Shown here one piece after another: positions 22,870 through 35,605 of a DNA stretch of 64,000 nucleotides. Origin of the DNA: Coriolopsis trogii (Eukaryota > Basidiomycota > Agaricomycetes > Polyporales > Polyporaceae). The first letter of the stretch is position 1. Every line of letters begins with the position of its first letter. The position numbers and the translations under genes are program-made. The notes under the pieces were generated by a model. The model saw only the letters and a program-made list of their open reading frames with translations. It did no database searches and was not told the DNA's origin. The stretch lies in NCBI GenBank assembly GCA_020543525.1, contig JAHYIO010000004.1:2455096-2519095 (forward strand), given 5' to 3'.

Positions 22870-25755
22870 ATGAGCTCCACTACCCCCTGGGACATCTACG
22901 CCGAGCAACTCCTCCCCCATGGCTATGGGCACCCCCTCTGGATGCCTGAGCCCAACGAGCGCGAGGTCCTCATCGGAGACGTAGGATGGCTCAGAGATGG
23001 CGAGTTCAGGGCGCTCTTCAACAGCAGGATCTCCGGAGACGAACCTATCAATCAACTCAAAGGTGTCCCGAACGACTTCAAGACCTTCAACCCTCCCAAT
23101 TTAGCCATCAACCGAAACAACAAGATCGCGCAGAACGTCATCTGCAGCAAAAGCTTGCGCACCGTCGACTTGCAGGCCGAAGCCGCAGCCTCCGCGTGAG
23201 TGATGACTTCACTCGACTCCTTTCGTACACACTCGAACGCAATTCGTCTCTCCTGTCAGTCAAGTTGCTCCGGTCAGCGCCGGTGCAGGCTTCAAGTTCC
23301 AGTCCCTGTCCGATTCCGGCGCGTTCGTCATGCTCGAGCCCCCGACGGACAACGAGGACATCGAGTCCAAGCGGCACATCGTCAACTACATGCGCGAGAA
23401 CTTTGACAAGTGGCTCGAGTTCGCCAACGGCACCTACTCATGGGGCCTCGACCTCAAGGAGCAGGACATCCTCTTCATCTGCGGCACGGCCAAGACGACC
23501 CGTTGGGCCGTCTCCGCCTTCCAGGGAGACATGTTCAGGCAGAAGCAGGGATACGTCCGGGGCGAGTTCGGGCCCGTCGCGTCCGCCGCTTTCTCTATCA
23601 ACATCGAGAACCATGTCCTCCCGTCCTCGCACTGGCGCCATGGCCCCCGGCAGGCCTTTGGGTCCGCCACGCCCATGCTTCAGCATCCTGACCATCCGAG
23701 TCCTTCGGGGCCCCGGCAGGCGAATCAGTGTCTTTTCGTGCATTATTACAAGATGAAAAGGAGGCTCTGGTGGCCGCGGCTTATCCAGGCTGCTGCCGGT
23801 CCACACCAGCTGCCCCCAGGGCCCGACAATCCCGGGGCGGACTACGCGCAAATGGCTGGGGGAGGCGAGTCGCCATACGAATTTGAGTCCGAGGGCGCCC
23901 CCGGACGTGGAGCGGTGCGTTTCGACGTGATGTGTGGCTCGATTGTGTCCTCTGACTCAAGATAGACGTACGATCCCGTTAACGTTCTGCTCGATTATAT
24001 ACTCGAGGTGCGTATGCTTGTTCCCTGTCCCGTGCGCGACCTGATCGAACTTAGAAATCGGATGCGCAAGTGGCCATCGCATCAGACCTTGACTTGGTCG
24101 CAGTCTTCTTGGTGGGTCTCTACTCCAGCGAGCCTCTATATTCACTCATCCGGCGCAGGATCGCGATTTCCCTACAGATATTCGCGCAGGATTGGAAGAA
24201 GCGGAACCAGTCGTCGAAGTCGACGAGGATGGAGGTCGGTGCCAGCTTTGCTTTGTGTTCCCACGCGGCCGACACTCATGTTTCTGGCGCCATAGTCGGG
24301 ACTGTGGCCGTAGACCATCGGCTTATGCGAAAGCGGAGGATTGACGAGGAGGAGGTCGAGAGCGGGCAGATGAGCAAGCGCGTGCGAGCTTCTGGGAGTG
24401 CTGATCCGTCGGGTAGCGCAATGGACACGGATAAGCCATACTACGGTTTGCGTAAGTTAGATGTGAATTCTACCTCGTCTCTTATGATTCATGGATATCA
24501 TTCAGCTCAGACCAACTGGGATGATGCGAGCCACGCGCCTCCGCCTCCACATCCGGTGTACGGCGGTGTGCATCGAGCAGCCCGCCAGTCATGGGCAGAC
24601 GACGTTGACGACGATTTCGACCACGAGGAAGCGCCGACCATAGATGAAGACGTACCGATGGAGGCCGCAGGAGAGAGGGCGGCGGGGAAGCGCCCGGAAT
24701 GGGGCGCACCTACGAGCACGCACGACGGGTCGGTGACCGCGCTCGCGTACTCTGCGGAGGGCCAGTACGTGGCGAGCGGGTCCGAGGACATGACGGTCAT
24801 CCTCTGGGACGCGGAGGTGAACCAGGCGATCGCGACGCTGCAGGGGCACGGGGACACGGTGTCTGCGCTCGCGTTTTCGCGCGACAGTAAGGTGCTCGCG
24901 TCGGCGTCGCATGATAACGACGTCATTCTTTGGTCGGTGGACACGCGAAACGAGCTGCAGCGGCTGCAGACGCAGAGCGCGATACACGCGCTTGCGTACA
25001 CCCCGGACGGGACGAAGCTCGTCGCGGGCGGGAGCGATGGGCGGCTGCAGATCTACAGGATCGGGGAGGCGTACGAGGAGGCGATGGTGCTGGAGAAGAA
25101 CCAGGCGGTGGTGACGTTCATCATCTTCTCCCCCGACGGCCGGCTCATGGCGACAGGCGGGACGGAGCGCGTGGTATACATCTGGGAGTCGGCGCGGCTG
25201 GATAGCGAGAGCGGGAGGCCGGAGCCGCTGTCGGTGCTGGAGGGACATACGGGCATGGTGTGCGCCGCGGCGTTCTCCCCTGACGGACGGAGGATCGTGA
25301 CGGCGTCGGACGACGTGAGCAGCCGGATCTGGCGGACGGAGACGGGGGAGCTGCTGGTGGAGCTGCACGAGCACACGGGCCCGGTGTGGACCGTCGCGTT
25401 CTCGTCTGACGGGCGGCAGGTCGCGTCTGGGTCGAGCGACGGGACGGTGAAGGTGTGCGACTCGTTCACGGGCGCGCGGGTGCACTCGCTGGACGGGCAT
25501 GACAGCATGATCAACGCGGTCGCGTTCGACCCGGTGGGGCGGTACGTTGCGAGCGCGTCGTCGGACAACACGGTCAAGCTGTGGGACCGGGCGGACGGGA
25601 AGCTGGTGCGGACGTACAACGAGCACAACGACAATGTTGTGCTTGTCGGCTTTGCGCCGGATGGGACGACGCTGGCGAGTGCGAGCCAGGACGGGACGGT
25701 GCTGATGCGGCCGTTGGGGAGCGGTGCGCCTGCGTATGACGAGTCGGACGAGTAG
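22870..25755 (+). CDS. WD40-repeat protein with agaricomycete N-terminal module (tandem paralogue 1)
   Basis: Exons 22870-23195, 23260-23914, 23966-24007, 24055-24115, 24178-24234 and 24296-25755 give 866 residues. A further perfect GTAAGT...CAG intron of 54 bp (about 24451-24504) is in frame and optional (848 residues if removed). Residues 1 to ~400 form a module shared with the next gene (PWDIYAEQLLPHGYGHPLW; VNYMRENFDKWLEFAN; CGTAKTTRWAVSAF; QCLFVHYYKMKRRLWW; YDPVNVLLDYILE; VAIASDLDLVAVF). A basic/acidic linker follows, then eight WD40 repeats making one propeller (for example GHTGMVCAAAFSPDGRRIVTASDD). Cytoplasmic scaffold or sensor function is plausible; the biochemical role is unknown. 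The fourth donor (GTCTCT at 24116) is weak, but it restores the frame shared with the paralogue. Confidence 0.85.
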
Positions 25756-26559
25756 TTTCTTGTTTTGGTCGTGCACTGTATGTCTTGTCACGACGTGCAT
25801 CCAGGCTTTGAAGGGGAGTGGTTCCCCTGCGCAGTCTTTTCTTTCCCACAGATATGCTGACGACTTCCTGCAGCTGGATAGTGTGCCTTTCTCGAGCATT
25901 TACTGGTAAGAATGCGCGAAAGGAGGCGGTCTTGAGCCTTTCATTACAATGCACACCTTTCCCTTGGTGAGAAAGCCTCCCCTTTCCCGTAACAGACGGA
26001 AACGGTCAAAAAGGCATTGATGTCCCGGTGTTGAACTCCTGTGAAAGGCTAACTGCGCGGCAAGAAAACTGACCTCTCACCTGATGCACGTCGTGTGTTT
26101 TCTGGAATACATCAGCTCTGCTTTCACGTAAATGTCTGCGACCGTTTGCTTCCACTGGCCAGGGAGCTAGGCGATGCTAGACACGGCGACTCTCATCGCC
26201 ACTCTCAGGTAGTCCACACCGCTCTCCTCAACCTCGCTCTCTACTGTTCTGGAAGCCTATTAGTGTGCCCTCAGAGCCACATATACACCGACAGCTGTCG
26301 CCTTCTCTCTTGTATTTCCTGTGATGACAACCCCAGACAGTAGGGCGCCCATAAGCATGTCTTATCTGCGGTCATCGCCTCGACTTCAGTCTTCTGTCCA
26401 CAAGGCGATGCCCAGGGCTTCTACGGTATTAGGTTCCATCTGACAATCAAGCGATCTCATCCATGCCCGCGCTCTCTGTCTCTCTCAAAGTCCACGTCCT
26501 TGGCTAGCGTACCTCCTCGTCTCGCGCCACTAGCTCCCGTACTCGACTCTCTGCTCATC
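25756..26559. other. Intergenic between the tandem WD40 genes
   Basis: 800 bases: 3' end of the first WD40 gene and promoter of the second. Nothing else was recognised. Confidence 0.5.
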
Positions 26560-29325
26560 ATGCCTCCGACCGACTGGGAGATCTACCACAGGCAGATGTA
26601 CTCTCTTGGCTATGGCAAGCCTCTCTACGAGCCTGAACCCCAGAGCGCAGACAGGCGGCTCGAGATCGGCTCGGTCGTATACCATGTCAAGGAGATGAAG
26701 GACAGAGTGGTCCAGCTCCTCAATACTGCCCAGGACCCTCAGCATCCGGCCAACCAAAAAGGCGTCCCCCTTGGCTTTGAGCAGTTCTCGATCTCAAAAG
26801 TACTCGGCCCTTGGCCCGCCATCAAGCAGGAGGTTCTCTGCAGCAAAACGGTCAAAGGGAACGGCGGCGAGTTGCGCGCCGGTGCGTCAATGTGAGTCCT
26901 CTCCTCCCCTACCGAGCGACGTCGTCGACGGTGCAATCCCCCACAGTCCAGGTGCGCCGCTGGGCGCCGAAGCAGGCGTAAAGTTCAAGATCAGCGGAAA
27001 CACCGGTGCCTTCCTCGTCCTCAAGCATCCCGCCATCCAGCGCGTGTGCCGCTCCAAGCGTCCGATCGTGACCTACATGCGCGCGCACTTTGACAGCTGG
27101 CTCGAGCTCGCGAACACCGTGCACGAGGAGTCGCTCACCCCGCACGACCTCTTCTTCGTCTCGGGCACGACGATGACGACCAAGTGGGCGATCACCGCGT
27201 TCGAGGACGCGCACTATCGCGAGAAGGAGATCGACCTCCAGGTGAGCATCGCGGACGCCGTCACCGTCAAGACCGCGTGGTCGCACGAGCGCGGCGAGGA
27301 GACCGGCCTCGTGTGGAACTACGGCCCCTCGATGGGCACCGAGCCGGACCCGCCCCGCGTCGTCAAGCTCGAGAGCGAGAGCAAGGAGGAGGTCGAGGGC
27401 AACCAGTGCGTCTTCCTCAACTATTACAAGATGAAGAGGCGCATCTGGTGGCACATGTCGATCAGGGCCGGCGCGGGTCCGCACGAGCTCCCGCCCGCTG
27501 ACGAGGACGGGCGGTCGGAGAGCCCCGTGCGCGCGTACACTCCTGTCTCGGACGACTCTTCGGACGAGGACCGGCCTGGAAGGAACGGGGTGCGCTCTGA
27601 ACACTCGACGGTGTATGTGGTGTCGCTCATGGGTATTGGCAGTTGTTTGACCCTGTGGACGTCCTCCTTGACTACATCTTTGAGGTACGTATTGCGTACG
27701 TCGCCGCGAACAAGGAATTGATCAGCAAACCCTTCCAGCAATCTCATGCAGACATTGCGATAGCGTCGGACAGAGATCTTACCGCGCTCTTCAGGGTGAG
27801 TATAGGCGTCTCCCTCCATGTGCATGGCTGGCTGACCCACGTCGTACAGCATACTGAGCTACCTATGGAGCCGCAACCACTGAAAGATGCGCTCGCTCAG
27901 ATGCAGCCGCCGATCGACGTCGATGAGGAAGGAGGTACGTCCCCTCCGTTCGCGAGCTCTCCGCTTTTGACTGAACTCCGGTGCAGTTGGCACGATCACA
28001 GTCGACATGAGCGTTCTGGACCCCGAGTACCCTGGGACGCAAGCGCAGAAGGCTGAGGCGGAGGAAGACGGTGAGCAAGTAGCAGCGCCGGAAGAGACAA
28101 CGGAGGATGTTCAAGGTACGTCGGATATATCTCTGTCCCTCGTGTCAAGTTGACCTTTATAGAACCCGCTTCAGTCCTGGAGCCTGCGCTCGACGATCCG
28201 CAAGTGGGGCAGTCCCAACCCAGAGCGCACGACGCAGGCGACGAGGAGTCGAAGCTCCGTCAGCCGATCATCTGGGAGCCAGCCCCTAACGGGCACACCG
28301 GGTCTGTGACGGCCTTTGAGGTCTCGCCCGACAGCCGGTGGGTGGCGAGCGGGTCGGACGACACGACGGTCATCCTCTGGGACAGGGACGAGCAGACGGT
28401 GGTCCGCAAGTGGGAGTCACACGGGGACACGGTCTGGGACCTCGCGTTCTCGCCCGACAGCCGGCGGCTCGCCTCGGCCGGGGAGGACAAACGGATCGTG
28501 GTGTGGGATATCGAGGAGGGCGTCGAGCTCGCGGTGCTCGAGGGACACACGGACACGATTCACAGCATCGTGTGGGCGCCGGACGGGAAGAGGCTCGCGT
28601 CGGGCTCGGACGACACGACGGCGCGCGTGTGGAGCATGGAGACGTACGAGGCCGAGTACACGCTCGAGGGCCACCACGCGATGGTCACCTTTGTTGTCTT
28701 CTCGCCCGACGGGAGGTACCTCGCGACGGGCGGCGCGGACTACACGTGCCGGCTGTGGAACGTCGAGGACGGGACGATGCTGCACGCGCTCAGGGGCCAC
28801 AGAGGCATGATGTGGACCGCTGCGTTCGACCCGGAGTGCAGGCGAGTCGCGACGGCGTCGGACGACGGGACGGTGCGGATCTGGCGGGTGGAGAGCGGGG
28901 AGGAGCTGCTGATCCTGCACGAGCACCACGGGCCGGTGTGGTCCGTGGCGTTCTCGTCGGACGGGAAGCAGCTGCTGTCCGGGTCGAGCGACTCGACGGC
29001 GCTCGTGTGCGATTCGTACAGCGGGGAGCGGCTGCTGGCGATCCGGGGGCACGACAGCATGGTGAACGCGGCGATGTTCTCGCCGGACGGGAAGTACATC
29101 GCGACGGCGTCGTCGGACAACACCGTCAGGCTGTGGAAGAGGAGGAGCGGGGAGGCGGTGAGGACGTTCAACGAGCACAACGACAAGGTGACGCACGCGG
29201 TGTTCTCGCCGGATGGGCTGACGCTGGCGTCTGGGTCGGACGATGGGACTGTGCGGATTCGTGCGCTGAGAGAGTATGTGCCTGACGACGCGGAGACGGC
29301 GGCTGCTGCGAGTGCGAGTGTGTAG
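26560..29325 (+). CDS. WD40-repeat protein with agaricomycete N-terminal module (tandem paralogue 2)
   Basis: Seven exons (26560-26891, 26947-27589, 27643-27684, 27739-27795, 27850-27934, 27987-28115, 28163-29325) give 816 residues. The N-terminal module matches the preceding gene through the same landmarks (DWEIYHRQMYSLGYGKPLY; VTYMRAHFDSWLELAN; SGTTMTTKWAITAFE; QCVFLNYYKMKRRIWW; FDPVDVLLDYIFE; IAIASDRDLTALF), with most introns in corresponding places, so the two are tandem duplicates that have diverged considerably. An acidic linker leads to eight WD40 repeats ending VFSPDGLTLASGSDDGTVRIR. No NACHT or other NTPase domain is present, so these are not classical fungal NLRs. Confidence 0.9.
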
Positions 29326-29674
29326 AAGAGGGGAGTGCCGGTTCTGGATCTGCTGTTTATCGAGTTGTTATATCCTCCGTTCATAGTTCACGTGTAGTTG
29401 CGTGCACGTGGCCAGGGGAGGCCGGTAGCCTCGTGGCCAGCGCGCTCACGTGGTTGGGCCGCGTCAAGTTGAAGAGTGACTTGAAGAGTTAACGTTTACA
29501 CTTATCCCGACACTGATTGTCGCGGTTGTTCTCCTTGCTCTTTGTCCTCTTCCTACCATCTCCCTTTGTACTCTGGTGCCTTATTGCACCTGGACGCGAC
29601 GTGGACTCGTATTCTCAATCCCCAACTTTCTCTCACTCTCGTATTGGAAACCTCGGGTCCTATCCGACGTGACC
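29326..29674. promoter_or_regulatory. Promoter region of the dynamin-like gene
   Basis: 350 bases, with the 3' end of the WD40 gene on the left and pyrimidine-rich sequence (29520-29640) before the dynamin-like start on the right. No specific site was identified. Confidence 0.4.
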
Positions 29675-32600
29675 ATGGTGGCCTCGGGAAACACACTTCT
29701 CAACACAGACTATGGGAAGAGCTCGAAGGAGCTCATCGAGTTTGTAGGCCAGCTTCGCGCACTCGGGTGAGTCTGATGCGTTCCATTCTTCTGTGCGCCC
29801 TGATTGACGGCGCTGGCTGGCACAACGGATCAGCGCGCACATTGACCTCGAACTGCCGCGCATCGTCGTCATTGGCAATCAGAGTGCGGGCAAGTCCAGT
29901 CTCGTCGAGGCCATCTCCGGGGTGAGCTTTCTGTTCTCCTCACGTCGCGCGGTGGCTCGTATGTTTTCTTCGTTCGCTTCGGTGACGTAAGCCTCCGCCG
30001 CGGATTGCCTGCTCTCTCTCTGAGACTCTTATGCTGATGGTTCCCGTACCATTGTGGTAAGATATGTGGGGTGCAGTGTTGATATACCGCCTTCTTCAGA
30101 TCAGCGTCCCTCGGGATGCGGGCACTTGTACTCGATGCCCGATGGAATGCCGACTGTCGCATACCGCAGGCGAGTGGTCCTGTCAGATCAAGATCCGCTG
30201 GGAGTATGCGGACGACAACAAGCAGCGGCTGGACGAGGTCGAGGAGATTGAGTTCGGTCCGCGCCTCTTCAACAAGGGCGATGTCGAGCTCATGCTCCGC
30301 CGGGCGCAGGCCGCCGTCCTCAACCCACAGTCACCCATCTCCACGTTCCTGTCCATGGCCGAGGCCGATCTTAGGGCTGGCGTCAAGGTCTTGGGCAAGA
30401 AGCCACTCGCCTTTTCTCGTAATGTCGTCTGTATCGAGCTTGATGGCCCTGAGCTTGCCGATCTGTCTTTCGTAGATCTTCCGGGTACGTGGCTGGTCTC
30501 GATGGCATTTGGGAGTATACTCATCCTACACGCTAGGAATCGTTCAGAACGCGGATGCAGAGATTGTCCAGCTCGTCGAAGAGCTCGTCAATTCGTACAT
30601 TCATGGAAACAGCTTGATCCTCGTCACGCTCCCCATGAGTGGTGAGTAGTCCAACGCCATCCTCCCACCATCTACCGTAATTGATGCGCTTCTCCAGACG
30701 ACATCGAGAACCAGAAAGCCGCCAGACTGGCCAAGCTCGCTGACCCCAATGGCTTGCGGACAATCGGTATGAACGGTAGTGGCTGGCCATGATATCACCC
30801 ACTAACGGTCGCATAGGAGTCATGACGAAGCCAGACACGCTGACAGCGGGCTCTACAAAAGCCCGCGAGATGTGGCTCGAGGTGCTCGAGGGTCGGCGTC
30901 ATCCGCTCCTGCATGGGTACTACTGCACCCGTCAACCGGACGACGACGAGCGTACTCGCGGAATCACCGGGTCCGACGCGCGTGCCGCTGAGGATACGTT
31001 CTTCAAGACTACTGTGCCATGGGCAACCTCGAGTCACCAGCACCGCTTCGGGACCACGAACCTGGTCCAGAACATCAGCAAACTGCTGACGCAAATCATT
31101 CGGGAGTCGTGAGTTCTCTTATCCGTCTGGCACATCCACACAATCCTGATATTCTTATCTAGTCTTCCTGCCCTGCTGGGACAGGTCGCCTCTCATCTCG
31201 AATCATGCAACGGGCAGCTCGAGAAGCTCCCTCCGGCTATCACGACCGACCCTCCCGCCTTCGTTTTGCAGCTCGTCACATCTTTCTGCAACGACCTCGC
31301 ACTCCGCGTCCGCGGTTCTCCCACCAACACTGCCCTCGTTCAGGGAACGCGCAAGACCTATGAGTCTTTCAAGTACTCGGTGCGGTCCTCCGCACCCCCT
31401 TTTGTTCCTTACGAGAACGTTTTCCATGCCCCTAAGGACATTAACGAGTACCTCAGGGTGGACGACAAGGGTCGAGGCTCGTTTCCACCAGCAAAGACGG
31501 TAGGGGCGGTCATGTACCTCGAAGATGTCAGGAAGCACATCCGAACGTATGTCCGTCTTGTCTCTTGTGATGAGCGGTAATTCACCGCGTTCTACTCTTT
31601 CAGCTCTATCACGCGCGAGCTCCCTGGGAACATTCCGTATGCTGCCAAGGTATCGTTGATCCAGTCATACCAACGCACCTGGGAGTCCTCCGCGGTTGGA
31701 TGCTTTGATGAAGTGCAGAAGATGTTCAAGGGTGTCGTTTCCGAGCTCATACTCGAGCACTTTGGACGGTATGGTAACCTGAAGGCTGTCGTAAAGTACG
31801 CGCTTTCTTGTTCGCCCTCACGATCCGTCGCCTTACTACTTCTACAAACAGTCCGGTAACCTTGGAGCTCATCAACCGCTGCTCGGAGAGCGCTCTCACG
31901 AGCATCCGACAGATCTTGCAGCTCGAGACCTCTCCCTTTACCCAAAACGACCACTATCTGTCCACGTGCCGCGACAAATGGCTCGCGAAGTACAAGGATG
32001 CGCGGGCGGGGCACGGGCCCGCCGAGCGAGTCACTCCTGCTATCACCGCACCGCCTGCTGCGGCAGCTCCTTTCAGCTTCCAACAGATGCCCACGCCAAC
32101 ACTCTTCTCGGGCGTGAGCTTCAAGCCTACGACGCCGAGCACAGCGAAAGGTGAGAACCCCATGTGCTTATGCCGCGAATGAGGCTGTAACCGTTGCGGC
32201 TTTGTAGAGGGGACGAAGGCTCCTGAAGGAGGAGGAGCATCGACAGCGAAGGCGACTCAACCGACGAGTGCGACGCCAGCACCTGCCCAACCACAGGCGG
32301 GCTCCTCCGAGAGTGAAGTGCCCGGGATTGGTCTGCAGTCGACTGGAGCGGCTCCGGCGGCCACGAGCGCATTCCAATCTCTTCGCGCGACCCCGGCGCC
32401 CTTTGCGTCTTTTGCCGCGGGGCCTTTCCAGAGCCTGAGCCTGAGCCAGAGTCAGAGTCAGAGCCAGACGCCGTCGTTGTTGTCCAAGAGCGCTGGGGAC
32501 GTGCGGCGGGAGATGATGCAGGACGTGCTCGCGACGCTTACGAAGCTCGGGTATAAGGGCGTGACGGAGGACGACCTCGGGAAGCTCAACCCGCCGGACA

Positions 32601-32950
32601 AGTACGAGGAGGAGCTGGAGGTGATGGCGGAGGTGAGGGCGTACTTCCAGGTGTCATACAAGGTGCGCTCTGCTTTCACTCCGTTCGCTCCTCGATGCTG
32701 ATGCGCGCATGCGTAGCGTGTGATCGACATGGTGCCGCTGTCGATCGACCACCACTTTTTGTACGCGTTTGTGAACGCGCTGCAGCAGCTGTTGTATGAG
32801 CGTTTGGGGCTCGGCACGGCGAACTCGGCTGCGCGCTGCAGCTCTTATGTCGCCGAGGACCCGAACGTGGTTGCTTCGCGCGACGAGCTCCTGACGAAGA
32901 AGAAGCGGCTGGAGAACGTGCAGAAGGCGCTGTTTGGCTTTGGTCTCTGA
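29675..32950 (+). CDS. Dynamin-family large GTPase
   Basis: Eleven exons (29675-29766, 29834-29921, 30100-30484, 30537-30641, 30698-30766, 30817-31108, 31163-31546, 31604-31795, 31852-32150, 32208-32662, 32717-32950) give 864 residues. The GTPase domain has P-loop GNQSAGKSS (residues ~45-53), the switch-I region RDAGTCTRCPMEC, DLPG (~186-189) and TKPD (~250-253). A middle/stalk region follows (ALRVRGSPTN...), then a Ser/Pro/Gln-rich insert (~570-670) with SQSQSQSQ, and a C-terminal GTPase effector domain (HHFLYAFVNALQQLL). No PH domain or transmembrane segment is seen. It resembles the Vps1/Mx-like soluble dynamins that constrict or sever membranes, but the exact subfamily is not certain. Start chosen at MVASGNTLL, close to the GTPase domain. 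Confidence 0.9.
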
Positions 32951-33199
32951 AGATGTTTTCTTGGATCGGTCGGTGGCAGCTATCGGTGTTTTGGATGTGT
33001 TCTCTGTCGTGTCTTGTCTGATTCTTGTACCCTCTACTCCTTGCAGAACGTCATTGAGTTCATATTGTAGTAGTATGTCATACGGGAGGTCTATGGAGAT
33101 TGGTTCTTGTCCTTGTATGAATCGCCATTATGTACTGTACTGTAGATAATACATAGATTTATATAGAGGGGCTTCCCTCAGCATCCGACGGCTTGACGT

Positions 33200-35605
33200 T
33201 CATGCGGAGAGAACATGTGCCAGTGGTCTGATGCACACACGCCCATCCCGTCCGCCCGACAAGAGTGTCCTACCGTCCGGAGAGAATGCGACGTGCTCTA
33301 CTGCCGCGTTGTGCTCTGTGAATGTGGCCACCTCGACGCCGTCGCTTGGTCTCCAGACTCGCACCGAGCCGTCTTCGTACCCGCACGCGAGCAGCCGTCC
33401 GTGCGGAGAGAAGCACGCCGTGAAGACGCGGTCCCATTCCGAGAGAGCCGATGACACGAGCACGCGCCGCAGTCTGCCTGTTTTGGAGTCCACGACGTTT
33501 GCTTTGCTGCCTTGGCTTGGGAGCGCGGCGAGCTGGCTTCCGTCAGGAGAGAACGTGAGCTGCCGGTAGGGTGCGTCACGCTCTCCCGGGAGAGGCTTCT
33601 CGTGGAACGAGAGGAGGGGAGGCTCGGTGGCCACATCCAGCTTGTAGACTGAGAGTGTGCCGTGGGCGGATGTGAGCGCACCCCAGCCGGTGGTGGGGGA
33701 TGTGAAACGGAAGGTCGTCGCAGACGTCTCGGCTGTACGGGCGGGGGCCCCTACAAGAACTCGGTGGGTCGAGTGCCACATGTCCCACATGCACCATTCC
33801 CGGAGCGGGCCGCAGGCGACGAGCCAGTGTCCGTCAGGCGTGAACGCGAGGATGCTCGGGGAGGATTTGCGTTGAGCCTGGTGGGCGTGGAGGTGCTGGC
33901 GGTCGAAGACCCTGCGTTGCTTGCGGCTCGCCGCGTCCCAGACTCGGACCTTGCCCGTGGGAGAGATGGAGGCGAGGGCCGTGCCGTCTGGGGACCACGA
34001 CCACGCTGAAACGCCGTCTGGGTCGCCCCCGAGCACGGGAGTGAGATCATGCTCGTCGTAGTGGACAGGCCAGATGTGAGCGCGATCGTTTGGGGCATCG
34101 GATGACAGGAGACGTAGACTGTCAGGAGAGAATGCGAGAGCGTGGGCGGGGCCGTCTGCGTATCGCCATTCTCGGATGACGGCGTGCGTCGACAAGTCCC
34201 ATAGGATGATCGTGCCGTCGTCTCCGCCTGTGGCGAGGACTCGGCTGTCGGGAGACACTGCGAGAGAGGTCACGGAGCCTTCGTGTCCATCCGCGCACGT
34301 TTCTCCGTCGGCTGCAGCATACGGAGCGTGAGGTCAGTGATGCTGTCTGGATCGCGTCGGCCATACTGACTTGTTCTGAAGCAAACGACGAGGAGGCCAA
34401 GCTCGTGCAAACGGGGAAAATGGCGGGCGACGGCCCGGGTCCAGTATGATCGCTTGTTGCTCTTGGCCCCGATCAGAGTGCATGCCAGCTCGATACGTTT
34501 CTGGACGAGGTGGTTCTCCAGATTCTCGCCGTACGCGTGAACTTTCGTGTGCTGCAGATCCTGCCGTAGCCGGTAGATGTTCTGCGAGTAGTCGAGGTCT
34601 AGACGAAGATGCTTGAAGGTGACGGCACTACTGCTGTCAACGGCGGTGGCTGCGTGTTCCAAACACGCCTGGAGCGCTTCTCGAGTGTTGTATGTGTACT
34701 TGAGCGAGAGCGTGCGGATTGCCATCAGCGTTGGCACGATACGGTCTGTAGGGCAGAAGTGAGCACGCGGACCGCCAGGCTGTTTACACGCCTCGTGCTG
34801 ACCGAGCTTATGGTCGCTGTGGAGCGAGTCCGTGTGTGAATCTAGGGATAGATGCTCGAGGGTGGAACGCGTTGCCTCGAGGAACATCTCGAGGGTGAGA
34901 CTGTCGATCTTGTTGACCTTTGCAAGTTGTGCATACCGTTGAGCATCCGTTTGCCCGCGTGAGCGCGCGAACACTCACGATCAACATAGACACGCGTAGC
35001 CGACGTCGCGCGAGCCGCGCGTTCGCAAAGGCCAGAGGGATCGCTGCCGTCGTTCGCTTGAAGGTGATGTCCGTGCATCGAAGACTACGCAGGCTGCCGA
35101 AAGACGCTAGCAGACGGGCCAATTCGGCGCGGGACTCTAGCCTGACGGGACCGAGGCATAGTTCATGCAGTGAGGTGTACTGCCGGAAGCAAGCGAGAGC
35201 GACCGAGCTGAAGGATAGATAGGAGAGCCGCGGGGGGTATCCGACCGTGGCGGCGTCGACGATGCTCGTCTGGTGATGAGCAAGCTTGAGCTCCCAGCAT
35301 TCCAGGTGGGGGAGGAGCGGCAGGAGAGTGACCGGTGCGAGGCCAATCAGGGCGATCTGGGGCACGATAGTAGGGGTGAGGACGACTTTGCGTATCCGCG
35401 AGGAGAGGGTGGGGTTCCGGGTGAGGAAGGCAGAAAGCAAGGCGACCTGTGTCCCGCGCCTGACATGGATGGTCCGAAAGAGGTGGAAGCGACTGCGGGT
35501 GAGCCAGGCGGTGCAGACGAGGGAGGTGTTGCGCAGATGAGCCGGGTGGATTGCGAGTTCGTCGATGATGCGTTCCTCCAGTTCCAGGGGCAACACTGCA
35601 CGCAT
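33200..35605 (-). CDS. F-box protein with LRR-like region and C-terminal WD40 repeats
   Basis: Three exons on the minus strand (34979-35605, 34371-34917, 33200-34311) give about 761 residues. A further in-frame 57-bp intron inside exon 2 is possible. Residues ~4-45 are an F-box (LPLELEERIIDELA...LRNTSLVCTAWLTRSRFHLF), the part that binds Skp1 in SCF ubiquitin ligases. A leucine-rich stretch of ~250 residues follows, then WD40 repeats (HEGSVTSLAVSPDSRVLATGGDDGTIILWD; AFSPDGRTLLSGGRDGRVCIRPL), the likely substrate-binding propeller. It converges with the dynamin-like gene, 250 bp between stops. The gene at 9.3-10.9 kb is a relative lacking the F-box. Confidence 0.85.

Noticed and set aside
24070..25755. 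Single 561-codon open frame as one uninterrupted exon of the WD40 gene
   Set aside because: Its first ~75 codons read through introns. The paralogue shows that the conserved segments there (VVEVDEDG, GTVAVD) lie in different frames and are joined only by splicing.
24589..25899. 436-codon minus-strand frame over the WD40 repeats
   Set aside because: Arg/His/Pro-rich complement of the WD40 coding sequence; the real gene is on the plus strand. The same holds for the 315-codon plus-strand frame at 28338-29285.
22870..29325. Fungal NLR-type receptors
   Set aside because: WD40 repeats are present, but no NACHT or other NTPase domain, P-loop or known effector domain is visible.
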